This document shows, one piece after another, positions 17,420-26,256 of a stretch of 64,000 bases of DNA. The notes beneath the pieces are model-generated. The model saw only the letters and a program-made list of their open reading frames with translations, did no database searches and had not been told where the DNA came from. The position numbers were made by a program, and so were the translations under genes. Source of the stretch: Halobacteriovoraceae bacterium. Its GTDB lineage: Bacteria; Bdellovibrionota; Bacteriovoracia; Bacteriovoracales; Bacteriovoracaceae. Position 1 is the first letter of the stretch. Each line of letters starts with the position of its first letter. The stretch is taken from positions 60,808 to 124,807 of the forward strand of contig PASP01000017.1 in assembly GCA_002712005.1 (NCBI GenBank), given 5' to 3'.

Positions 17420-20400
17420 TTAATCATAATCCCCTTCTTCTACGTCAATCACACATCTAAAGCCCACATCCGTACGCCTGGCCAGTCCAGTCTCAGTGTG
17501 GTCATCAAATTCAACAGGGGTAGAGAAGGCCGCTTGCAGGGAATTAGGATTCCCGGAAACAAAGGCTTCAATTTCATTTGAACCATAAAAACTATTAACG
17601 GCTGCAACAACGAAGGCCGCATTTCGTGAACCAAGTCCATCTAGATCAACAAGATCTACCGTAAGGACATCTCCTACGAGTCCAACATTTGTAACAGCAC
17701 CAGAACCTTCTACATATTGAATAGAAATATCAAGTTCATCTAAAGTATTAGAGACAAAAGTTATATCTTGAATCGTCACGGTTCCAAAGACATCAGTACA
17801 AGGAACAGCTTCCATATTCCAAACTCCAGCACCATTACCCGACTTATAAGATCCTCCGGTCGCCATTTTTCCACAGCCTCCAATAGATCCACTGATAATA
17901 TTACTGTTTATTGTAATCGTATCATCATGTAGTTGCGACGAAGTAATACCTGAAGTTGGTCCAATCTCGAAGAGATCATAATCAGTAGAATAGGTACTAT
18001 TGGCCGAGACGTGGGAAACAAGTCCCATAGGAGTCATAAAACGACCTCCACTATAGCGTTCATCTTCAAAGGCCCAGGCAGATAATGAAGCATCACAAAT
18101 TCCATCAGCATTAGAATCCACACAAGGTCCTCTTTTCCCATCCAGGGTCCAATAACCATAGGGATCACCTGCTGCCGACTTGAAGTCAACATCACCAGTA
18201 AGGGAAGTAATACTTCCCATATAAACTTCACGGCCAAAAATATTTTGTAACGTTGAAGAGTTTCCAATTAGTCGTGCATTTAAGTAACTAATGCCTGCAC
18301 TATTTACTGCTGAAACAACGGTGGCCGCTTCTCTATCGGCAAGAGCGCCTAAATTAATGGAAACGACTCCACCAGCGGTGGCATTAACGGCAGGACCGGA
18401 ACTTACATAGCGAATAATAATATCCAAACTATCTCCGGCCGGTCTTACTCTTCGGTATTCAATATCTTGAATCACCACATTTTCGTTCCCTGAACAAGTC
18501 GACATGAGAGGACAATTAAAACCATGACTCGTCCACTCTGCGACATTTCCAATAGCATCTTGAACACCAAATTTAGAAACACAACTGGCCAATTCATTTG
18601 AACCCGTTGTCATTGAGCGAATATCAGATGCCAATGTACCAGGTAAAGAGTAGAAGTCATTACTATCCGGTTTATCAATATCCACATAACCATCTTCAAG
18701 TCCAGAAGCACCAGAAGAGTTACACTTACTTGTAGAGTTTAAGCTCAGCCCTGTCTCAAGAGTCGCCATCTCATTATTGGTAAGATTAGAAGAATCCCAT
18801 TGAGAATAAGCAACTTGATCCTTACGGGTTGGAAGTCGATGAGAGAGATCAGTATCGATTCCTAGGATGTCCGCATCATCAAGATTGGCCAATCCCGTAC
18901 AGAGAGCATTAGATGTAGGCTGAGAAATATTAGTGAAAGGCGGTAGGCCTGCACGGTTATAGGACTTGTCTGAAGTTGTATCAAATTGAGGATTAGTAGG
19001 GATCATATTCCCTACATTAGGCTCAATATCGCTAAGGTAATTAGAGATATTTGTCGCATCAATAACTTCCCAACTTGAACCATCAGCATAGTAGCAAGAA
19101 CCATTTGAACGATTGTAATAAATTAAACCAGCATTTGGAGATATATTAGCACCACTCGCACCAGGCTCAGCAACCCCAATACAAGAATTATCATAAGTTT
19201 CTGGACAGGCCGGCGCAGGAGAATAAGGACAGCCTGCTTCAAAACGATCAACCAGCAGATCCTTTCCATAATCATAATACTGCGTTCCAGATAAATTCAT
19301 ATCTCCTGCCCCCGTATAAAGGCAGCGATAATTATTCGTAGCATCTGTAGAGCGATTCATGAGATCACACATAGTCTTATTGATCATCCAACGATGAGCA
19401 AAGGCCATATTCTTTGGGGGGGCCATCATGCGAACGATACCAATTGAGTTCGTCCCTGTTTCTGCAGCCGTAGAAGTTAAAATACCATTGACTACCGGAC
19501 GGACAACATAATGATAAACCGTACCTGGTGCCGGTGGAGTTACCGAATTAGCGTGATTATCAACAAAGGTATAACTTGAATTTCCGCCACTAATCGTTTC
19601 TTTATTAATGGGCATAGAGAAATCAAATTCTCCATTCGTCAATTTTCTATAAACACGATATTCATCAACACTTGCACTTCCATTGATGGTAAATTGATTC
19701 CATGAAAGAGCGACCTCTGCAGGGGCATCATAGGCCACCCAGTCAGAAGAACTAGACGTTCCAACAGATTTATAACAGGTATTACTTTGTTCATCCCAGT
19801 AACGACTATCGAGTCGACTTGGAGTAATATTGATCGTAGGATCGTTAGGTGCTCCCTGTCCAACACAAGATGAACGATTTCCATCATCACAGGCCGTCTC
19901 AATCGCTGCAGGAGTAGCATTACAGTAAGTTTCAAAGCTCTCCCAATTCGCACGACTAAGAGAAGTCACTGTAGTAGCACTTTGAGCATCTTGAGTTTCA
20001 CCATTCTTTAAATTGATGGCCTTCACAAGGGCATGAGCTGCTGTATTATTTCTTATTTCCGTAATGATAGTATTAGTGGTGGTATAGTCCTCATTTAAGG
20101 TAACCGTTATATCATTGCCTGATACAGTGACGAGTGCTGCATCGGCAGTTGAACCATTATCCACATAAGTAATGGTTACATCACTACTCGTTTTGCCAAC
20201 ATAAGCAATATTTTGAATCTGAGTTCTTTTCATGCGATAGCATGTTCGATTACTTCCCGCTTCATGAAGAAAAATAGCATCCACATGATCAGGATCAGCA
20301 AAACTATTATTTATAGGACTAGAAGCACCATAGCACTTTCGTCCCCCTTCACACATATCTAATGAATAAGGACATACCCTTCTATCTTCATTAACAAGTC

Positions 20401-23140
20401 CCAGTGAATCTACTTTTGGTCCCGTAGCGGAGAAGAAAATCCAACCACCATGAGTTGCCGAAACTTTCTGTACATTTACATTGAAAGTAACTTCCGTAAA
20501 CATTGGAGGAACATGATCGTCTTGAATCGTAATTTCAATTTCACTCGACTTCTCATCCACAGGTGGATTGATGGTTTGAGGAGTAATCTTAATTTTTAAT
20601 TTAGTGAGATCAGCAGAGCCCACATCCCCTAACGGATAATTACCTGAACCATCTGGCACTAAGGGAGTATCCATATCACCATAGTAAAATTCAATATTAC
20701 CGATAGGAATGAGATTGGTATCCGAACTGTCGACATTAGTAATCGTCAGCTGTTCACTATCTTCAGTTCCGCCCCCACCTTCATCGGCTCTAATATTATC
20801 GATCACGATAGGATCCAATTCATTAACTGAACGGTCTGCAATATGACTTTCGACGGCCTCCCAAATTCCACTATTACTCTTGTAACAGGCACCTGTACCT
20901 AAGGAATAATAAGTTAATCCATCTTTATCAGGTGCAATCGAGGAAGGAGTTCCGGTACCAATACAACCATTAAGACCACAGACAACGGTATCAGCATAAG
21001 TTGAATATTCACAAATAGTAGGTCTATCCGGTGTTGGTATAATTGAAATATAAACTTTTCGAGTTAAAGAGTTACCTATAGAGTCTGTTGCTCTATAGAC
21101 AAAAGAATCTTTGGGAAGAGTCCCCGTAAAATTGAGAGTCAAAGTCGTGGCCGTATTCTGAGTTCCTCCAGAAGGATCAAACTCTATTACTTTATCTACA
21201 TCAGAATTAGCGGCTATGGCATTAGCAATATCCGTTGCACTAGTAACTCCCCTTTCAAAGAGAATAGTAATTTTGGAGTTATTCATATAGGCCCTAGCAT
21301 TTGAGCCATAGAGTGAACTTATACTTTCGCTAGTTCCTTTAATATCCACCAATTCGATCTGAAGGCCATGAAAAGTATCTCCTAAAGTCGTTGCATAGAA
21401 AGTACCCGTGTCTGTCGCAGCAGTGGATGCTAAGTCGGCAGAAGGCACAACTGCTGAAAGACTTGCACTATCTGATAAATTTCCATCATCAGGTGTATAG
21501 GTACAATTTAAACCACTTCCTGACTGTCCTAGACATCCACTTAGACTTCCAAATGTTGGCGGTGTAACCAAGGTATAGCCTGTTATAGAACGTCCATCTC
21601 CATGAGAAGCTCCATCAAGATTAAAACTATAAGGCGCTGGTACATAAGTATTGCTTTCTAAAAATTGTAAAGTTGTGCCAGAGTCACTAGCAAAGACTAA
21701 AGGCGTATCAACTACGGAGGTAATAGAAAAGGATACAATATCTTCCACAGGAGTATTTCCCGCAGCATCAAAAATTCGATAGCCAAAGCTAGCACTTCCA
21801 ACCGCATCGGGAACTGGAGCGATATCGACACTACAATTTCCTGCGCTACAAGTACATCCCCCATCAGGATAGACATTATTAACAGAAGTAATCACACAGC
21901 TAACGGCACTATCAAGCTCTTCGTCAGTATAAGAAAGATTAATCGTAACGGGGGCACTATCTTCCAATACAGCAGGTTGATTAGGAGTCGTTCCAATTGG
22001 GGGATCGTTAACAAGAGTAATTCCGGTAATATTAACCGTCACATTGGAGGAAACACCACCTTCCATATCCCTAACTCTCACCATAAAAGAATCTGAACTT
22101 TGATGAGCATAGGTATAGTATGAGTAACTTCCATCACTAAATAATGTGATATTTCCATATGTGGGATTAGAAACCAATTGGACGCTTAAGTAAGTCCCAA
22201 AAGGGTCTCCATCAGCAGCATCTTCAGCGTCAATAATTCCATCGCTAAAAAGATTTCCCGTAAGTACGGTTGAATTATCTGTATCAAATCTCTCTGTTGC
22301 TCCGGTAATATTTCCCGTTACAGCTAAATTAGGATTATCATTTACAGAAGTAATCTTAACTTGGGCAACTTGCTCTCTTGAAGTTCCATCTTCGTCACTA
22401 AGAGTATATTTAAAGTCTGTCGTTCCATAGAAATTGAGAGAGGGCTCTAAAGAAACGCGACACTCTCCTCCTGTACAAGTACAAGGAATATCCTCAAGAG
22501 CAAATGATCCACTAAAAGGAGATACTGTTCCATAATTTAATGCTGAGGCCTGAAGCCAAGTAGATACCGTTGTATGAGTATTGAGTTGAGTAATCACATC
22601 AAGAGTTGAACTCGATGACGTTACCGTAATGATAACTCCTCTCAATCCAGGAATAGATGTATCGGCTACAACCGATAGAAATGATCCCGACTGAATAAAT
22701 ACTTTCGTATTTTCTCCATCACTAATATTGGCCGCACTCTTGTAGAGAATCCCTTGATTAATTTTTTGCTTAATAAGCCCAACTGAATCTTTGGCATTCA
22801 CTTGACATGAACGAGCAAAATCATTTTGAGAATCCGTATAAGTGAGTTCAATCTTATTCACGCCACTGTCTTCTAAAATAGAAGTGGAAGTTAGCGTAGG
22901 AATCGGAGGATCATCTTCTGCTCTCGCTCCTTTACAGGAACGGCTAACCGTATCGTAATTTTGTCCATCAGGACATGTGGCATCTTTCTTTCCCCCTTCT
23001 CCAGCAACACAGCCAGCGAGAAGAAGAAGCACGGTAATCCCATTTAAAAGAGGTAAGAGTGAATAGAGCATTGCCTTGACAGGATTCTGCTTTCTAAGGG
23101 ATGCCATAAATGGGGATACATTCTTATTTAAAATTTTCAT
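17420..23140 (-). CDS. giant modular surface lipoprotein with cadherin-like repeats and FGE-like C-terminus
   Basis: The 1906-residue protein has a basic, hydrophobic signal with the lipobox LAGC near residue 44. The N-terminal third holds beta-sandwich repeats of cadherin or VCBS type (phrases such as LTYTDSQND, VNDNPNLAV and VNDPPIGTT). An FN3-like domain lies near residues 1140-1240. The C-terminus has formylglycine-generating-enzyme or C-type-lectin-like motifs: RLPTRKDQVAYSQW (about 1434), AIGNVAEWTS (about 1528), GGSYKSGNG (about 1757) and TDVGFRCV (about 1890). A roughly 80-residue module occurs five times, inserted inside other domains, and a Cys-rich module occurs four times. It is probably a large surface adhesin. 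The ribosome binding site (GGAG, only about 2 nt from ATG) is poorly spaced. It converges on the amidohydrolase gene. Confidence 0.85.
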   Translation of the reverse strand: MKILNKNVSPFMASLRKQNPVKAMLYSLLPLLNGITVLLLLAGCVAGEGGKKDATCPDGQNYDTVSRSCKGARAEDDPPIPTLTSTSILEDSGVNKIELTYTDSQNDFARSCQVNAKDSVGLIKQKINQGILYKSAANISDGENTKVFIQSGSFLSVVADTSIPGLRGVIITVTSSSSTLDVITQLNTHTTVSTWLQASALNYGTVSPFSGSFALEDIPCTCTGGECRVSLEPSLNFYGTTDFKYTLSDEDGTSREQVAQVKITSVNDNPNLAVTGNITGATERFDTDNSTVLTGNLFSDGIIDAEDAADGDPFGTYLSVQLVSNPTYGNITLFSDGSYSYYTYAHQSSDSFMVRVRDMEGGVSSNVTVNITGITLVNDPPIGTTPNQPAVLEDSAPVTINLSYTDEELDSAVSCVITSVNNVYPDGGCTCSAGNCSVDIAPVPDAVGSASFGYRIFDAAGNTPVEDIVSFSITSVVDTPLVFASDSGTTLQFLESNTYVPAPYSFNLDGASHGDGRSITGYTLVTPPTFGSLSGCLGQSGSGLNCTYTPDDGNLSDSASLSAVVPSADLASTAATDTGTFYATTLGDTFHGLQIELVDIKGTSESISSLYGSNARAYMNNSKITILFERGVTSATDIANAIAANSDVDKVIEFDPSGGTQNTATTLTLNFTGTLPKDSFVYRATDSIGNSLTRKVYISIIPTPDRPTICEYSTYADTVVCGLNGCIGTGTPSSIAPDKDGLTYYSLGTGACYKSNSGIWEAVESHIADRSVNELDPIVIDNIRADEGGGGTEDSEQLTITNVDSSDTNLIPIGNIEFYYGDMDTPLVPDGSGNYPLGDVGSADLTKLKIKITPQTINPPVDEKSSEIEITIQDDHVPPMFTEVTFNVNVQKVSATHGGWIFFSATGPKVDSLGLVNEDRRVCPYSLDMCEGGRKCYGASSPINNSFADPDHVDAIFLHEAGSNRTCYRMKRTQIQNIAYVGKTSSDVTITYVDNGSTADAALVTVSGNDITVTLNEDYTTTNTIITEIRNNTAAHALVKAINLKNGETQDAQSATTVTSLSRANWESFETYCNATPAAIETACDDGNRSSCVGQGAPNDPTINITPSRLDSRYWDEQSNTCYKSVGTSSSSDWVAYDAPAEVALSWNQFTINGSASVDEYRVYRKLTNGEFDFSMPINKETISGGNSSYTFVDNHANSVTPPAPGTVYHYVVRPVVNGILTSTAAETGTNSIGIVRMMAPPKNMAFAHRWMINKTMCDLMNRSTDATNNYRCLYTGAGDMNLSGTQYYDYGKDLLVDRFEAGCPYSPAPACPETYDNSCIGVAEPGASGANISPNAGLIYYNRSNGSCYYADGSSWEVIDATNISNYLSDIEPNVGNMIPTNPQFDTTSDKSYNRAGLPPFTNISQPTSNALCTGLANLDDADILGIDTDLSHRLPTRKDQVAYSQWDSSNLTNNEMATLETGLSLNSTSKCNSSGASGLEDGYVDIDKPDSNDFYSLPGTLASDIRSMTTGSNELASCVSKFGVQDAIGNVAEWTSHGFNCPLMSTCSGNENVVIQDIEYRRVRPAGDSLDIIIRYVSSGPAVNATAGGVVSINLGALADREAATVVSAVNSAGISYLNARLIGNSSTLQNIFGREVYMGSITSLTGDVDFKSAAGDPYGYWTLDGKRGPCVDSNADGICDASLSAWAFEDERYSGGRFMTPMGLVSHVSANSTYSTDYDLFEIGPTSGITSSQLHDDTITINSNIISGSIGGCGKMATGGSYKSGNGAGVWNMEAVPCTDVFGTVTIQDITFVSNTLDELDISIQYVEGSGAVTNVGLVGDVLTVDLVDLDGLGSRNAAFVVAAVNSFYGSNEIEAFVSGNPNSLQAAFSTPVEFDDHTETGLARRTDVGFRCVIDVEEGDYD

Positions 23141-23300
23141 CTCTCCATTAGCTATATCGTGTGTAAACCTTCGAATATTGAGAGTTTTTCACTTGATAAG
23201 CATCGTCAGGAATATTTTCCCTTATAGAGAGTTCGTTTAGGTAAACAATAGTGAAAAATGAATGATTTTGAGAACTTAACCCTCAAATTGATAAAAAGAA

Positions 23301-23327
23301 GGGCATATTTCCAAAGGAGATATGCCC
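23301..23327 (-). terminator. rho-independent terminator of the Pmp3-type gene
   Basis: Eight-bp perfect stem GGGCATAT (23301-23308) with ATATGCCC (23320-23327) and an 11-nt loop. Read on the minus strand it is followed by TTCTTTTTAT, the expected T-rich tail. It lies 41 bp downstream of the 52-residue gene and insulates it from the giant lipoprotein gene. Confidence 0.75.
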
Positions 23328-23368
23328 ATATTTTGTGGGTTTAATTGAAAAAAGTGTAAGAAAATTGA

Positions 23369-23527
23369 TTATTTTTTAGCAATAATCCAAACGGCGTGGA
23401 CGATACCTGGAATATAACCAAGTAGAGTGAGTAGAATATTCACCCAAAAAGCACCTCCAATACCGACTTGTAAGAAGACTCCCAGTGGGGGTAAGAGTAT
23501 AGAAAATAGTACACGTATAAAATCCAA
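23369..23527 (-). CDS. Pmp3/YqaE-family small membrane protein
   Basis: This 52-residue gene is easy to miss. TTG at 23527-23525 is preceded by a strong AGGAGG about 6 nt upstream, and the frame ends in TAA at 23371-23369. The product has the exact plan of Pmp3/YqaE (UPF0057) proteins: two hydrophobic helices, ILLPPLGVFLQVG and WVNILLTLLGYIPGIVHAVW, separated by a Gly-rich turn, with a short polar tail. Family members are plasma-membrane proteins linked to membrane potential and salt or cold stress in yeast and plants; bacterial roles are less clear. TCTACACTT lies about 79 bp upstream. The length matches the family norm of about 52 residues. Confidence 0.92.
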   Translation of the reverse strand: MDFIRVLFSILLPPLGVFLQVGIGGAFWVNILLTLLGYIPGIVHAVWIIAKK

Positions 23528-23605
23528 ATATTCCTCCTTTTTAGTGATTTATACCTCTATCCTATTATGGACAGACTCTAAGTCCCTCTAGAAACAGTTA
23601 ATTAA

Positions 23606-23614
23606 AAGTGTAGA
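23606..23614 (-). promoter_or_regulatory. TCTACACTT motif upstream of Pmp3-type gene
   Basis: Exact minus-strand copy of the 9-mer seen upstream of the VWA lipoprotein gene (twice) and of the fibre lipoprotein gene. A weaker relative, CTCTACACTC, lies about 60 bp further upstream. Role unproven. Confidence 0.3.
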
Positions 23615-23715
23615 TAAATTCACAAGATGTCTGGCCCTTTGGTATTGAGGAAGATGATGGCCATAACTAAAATGAGTGTAGAGGTTTAGAACCTTTAAAC
23701 CTAAACAAGGAAGAA

Positions 23716-24048
23716 ATGATGAATGCCCATTCAAATGAAAATATTAGAGAAAATTTAAGAGAATCTCTTGATGATACTTCTCATAAGAATAAGGCCCCTA
23801 GGCAAGTCAATTCACCTGATACTACAGAGACAAAAGACCAAAAGATTCAAGCTCAAAAGAAAATTCTCGACACTCTTCTTGGAGAGCTGCAAGAGAAATC
23901 AGATGATATCTACTATAGTTCAACTATGGATGTGGCCCATCGACTAGAAGATTATATAAAAGAATCCAAAGAGCTCACTCAAGATGAAGTAGAACTTGTT
24001 CGCTCACTTTCAGCCCATGATATCCAAATCATACTAAGCTATAATTAA
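23716..24048 (+). CDS. small acidic helical protein of unknown function
   Basis: The 110-residue product has no signal peptide or membrane helix. The N-terminal 40 residues are Asn/Asp/Lys/Thr-rich and probably disordered; the rest is likely helical (IQAQKKILDTLLGELQEK, then LEDYIKESKELTQDE). AAGGAAG precedes two adjacent ATGs (23716 and 23719), either of which could be used. Its 3' end overlaps the stop of the convergent subtilase gene by 4 bp. I do not recognise the family. It may be a short cytoplasmic regulator or partner protein, but nothing in the sequence says so. Confidence 0.65.
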   Translation: MMNAHSNENIRENLRESLDDTSHKNKAPRQVNSPDTTETKDQKIQAQKKILDTLLGELQEKSDDIYYSSTMDVAHRLEDYIKESKELTQDEVELVRSLSAHDIQIILSYN

Positions 24049-26168
24049 TGGCCGATAATATTGAGTGACCAATTATCAAATGTTCCCGACTGCGAAAGAG
24101 CATCATCCCACTGTGTTCCTGTATTATCTCCAAGGGCATCGATCACTTTGATGGTCCATGCTCCTTGAGAGTCTTCTCCGTAGAAACCATTGGATAGAAG
24201 AACCATATCATCAAGATCGGCCACCCACACAGGGGAATCAGAAGAGTCATAGGGAATCATAAAGGAATTGAAAATATTTAAGAGTATACTCTTTGTACCA
24301 GATGGACTTGTTAATTCTATCCCGATATCCCCTGGTCTTCCGTGGGTGATATTGACTTTCACTTGAACCGCTTCAATGGATAGACTTTCACTGACGTAGA
24401 CCGTATCACTTCTTCCCGTACTAAAGCCATCTGCAATCGAGCGATTAACCGTTAAATTATAGGTATCATTTTCAAAATTTTGATTCGTTTGTATTTGAGG
24501 TCCCCAGGAATTTGCAGAATAGGACTTGGCCATATTTACTGCTGCATCCCCATCAACAAGACCAAAACCAAAGTGATTATGAAAAGCGTATCCCGCACTA
24601 TTATAAACCCAATTTTGTTCATAGGTATGACCACTCAGATTGAAAATGCCGGAATGTTTAAAGGGAAATTGAGTCGTAAAGGTAGGATCTTCTATCTTTC
24701 TTGCTGTCTTTGCTAAGATATGTTTGATATCTCGTGAAGTGAGATTGGGATTAACTTCCAATAAGAGAGCAACAATTCCACTGATCATAGGTGCCGCAGA
24801 AGATGTCCCATTAAAGGTATGAGTGTAATTACAATCTTCATTGAGCTCATTCTCCCCTTTTTGAAAATCCGTTGCATTGGCCAATATCTTACGAGAGTAA
24901 CCGTAGTTACAGCCTTGTTGATCGGTCGTTAATATCGCAGGTTCGTCATCTCCATACTCTCCCCCAAAAGCACTAATCCATAAACTCGATCCGGTAGAAG
25001 AATAACTTGCCTTTTCTCCAAAGGCATTCATCGCCCCGACGACAATATAGGCACTCAAGTTATTATCGGGATCTGAATTAGCATTATGGGGAAAACAGTG
25101 AGACTCCCTGCCATCATCAATGATATAGAAATCATTATAAAAGAAGTCACACTCCATATAGGAATTACCCGCTGATTTTACATAAATTGCACCCAAGCCC
25201 TGACGACCATTTATAAATTGATCTTGCACAATTTCTGCATAATCAAAATCAAAGAGTGCATTATAGGGAACAAATGAAGTCGCATAAGAGTAATTAAAAA
25301 TAGAATAATTTCCCATCGCCTGATCAAAGATGACCTCAGTTTCAAAGCCACTGTTGAGATAATTTAAGCCCGCAACTACGGCACCAGGGGCAACTCCTCT
25401 CACTCCTATATCATTCCATCCTGTCGCTGCAATAATTCCGGCTACGGAAGTTCCGTGATCTCCATCTAAAGATGTATTGCGAGGATTTCCAAAATAAGGA
25501 GCTGGTGAATTATAGTTCTTATGATTATCCACATGTAAATTAGAGATTAAGTCAGGGTGGGTAATTTCAAGGCCTGTGTCACTTACGGCAATGGTAGAGC
25601 CAACTCCAGTAATTTGGGTCGAAAAGGTATCGGATAAATTAAGATCCATTCCCCACTTTCCACTTGAACTTGCATAGGCCCTTTGTCCCCTATTATTTAA
25701 ATGCCACTGTTGCGAAAAATTTGGATCCCCTAAAATCGTTAAACTAAAGGGTCCTATTTCAGAGAATTCACCATTCTTCTTAGCAATAAGTTTAACATTA
25801 TTTATTTCTTTATAGCCGACAGCTGTTCCCGTGATGGCGCCAGTTTTTGAATCAAGACTCATCCATGAAGGAAGATTGACCGCAGTTACGGTAGCACCGG
25901 AAACAAGAAAGTCTGGCTCATAGAAATAAGGGACCCCTTCATAGATAGTCGAAGGCGGCTGTCCAGAAATAAGAGAGCTTACCTTTACATCAGGTACCGA
26001 AACATCTTCTTTAATGGACGTAGCCGAAGTCTTCTCTTTCACTAAACAGGAGGAAAGAAAGAAGCTTACGAATACCAAAGTGCATGGCCTTAAGCCTCCC
26101 CAATCTATGGGGAAAGAACGGTCTTTAACCTTGAGACTAAATAGATTTTCTAAATAAGTGCGCAACAC
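24045..26168 (-). CDS. lipoprotein subtilisin-like serine protease with P domain
   Basis: The 707-residue product has a lipobox LSSC near residue 40. An Ig-like putative domain follows (STIYEGVPYFYEPDF to about residue 145), then the S8 peptidase domain opening with FSQQWHLNNRGQ. The catalytic triad is Asp197 (AVSDTGLEI), His238 (GDHGTSVAGI) and Ser456 (NGTSSAAPMISG), with the oxyanion Asn in KSAGNS. The C-terminal 130 residues form a proprotein-convertase P domain (HGRPGDIGIELTSPSG, FDNWSLNIIG). It should be a membrane-anchored extracytoplasmic endoprotease. It lacks the usual N-terminal I9-type propeptide, but the gene 88 bp upstream encodes a prodomain-like protein. The start codon is GTG with a poor ribosome binding site, so translation may depend on the upstream gene. 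Confidence 0.93.
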   Translation of the reverse strand: MLRTYLENLFSLKVKDRSFPIDWGGLRPCTLVFVSFFLSSCLVKEKTSATSIKEDVSVPDVKVSSLISGQPPSTIYEGVPYFYEPDFLVSGATVTAVNLPSWMSLDSKTGAITGTAVGYKEINNVKLIAKKNGEFSEIGPFSLTILGDPNFSQQWHLNNRGQRAYASSSGKWGMDLNLSDTFSTQITGVGSTIAVSDTGLEITHPDLISNLHVDNHKNYNSPAPYFGNPRNTSLDGDHGTSVAGIIAATGWNDIGVRGVAPGAVVAGLNYLNSGFETEVIFDQAMGNYSIFNYSYATSFVPYNALFDFDYAEIVQDQFINGRQGLGAIYVKSAGNSYMECDFFYNDFYIIDDGRESHCFPHNANSDPDNNLSAYIVVGAMNAFGEKASYSSTGSSLWISAFGGEYGDDEPAILTTDQQGCNYGYSRKILANATDFQKGENELNEDCNYTHTFNGTSSAAPMISGIVALLLEVNPNLTSRDIKHILAKTARKIEDPTFTTQFPFKHSGIFNLSGHTYEQNWVYNSAGYAFHNHFGFGLVDGDAAVNMAKSYSANSWGPQIQTNQNFENDTYNLTVNRSIADGFSTGRSDTVYVSESLSIEAVQVKVNITHGRPGDIGIELTSPSGTKSILLNIFNSFMIPYDSSDSPVWVADLDDMVLLSNGFYGEDSQGAWTIKVIDALGDNTGTQWDDALSQSGTFDNWSLNIIGH

Positions 26169-26256
26169 ACTCTAATTATCGGATATTTTCTTAGATTACC
26201 TAAATTCAAAGACCTTGCCGTTAAATCATATAATTACAGTAACTTATTGCCATAGC

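Noticed and set aside
17440..19260. Diversity-generating retroelement target
   Set aside because: The C-terminal fold fits a DGR variable protein, but no reverse transcriptase, template repeat or accessory gene is visible in the window.
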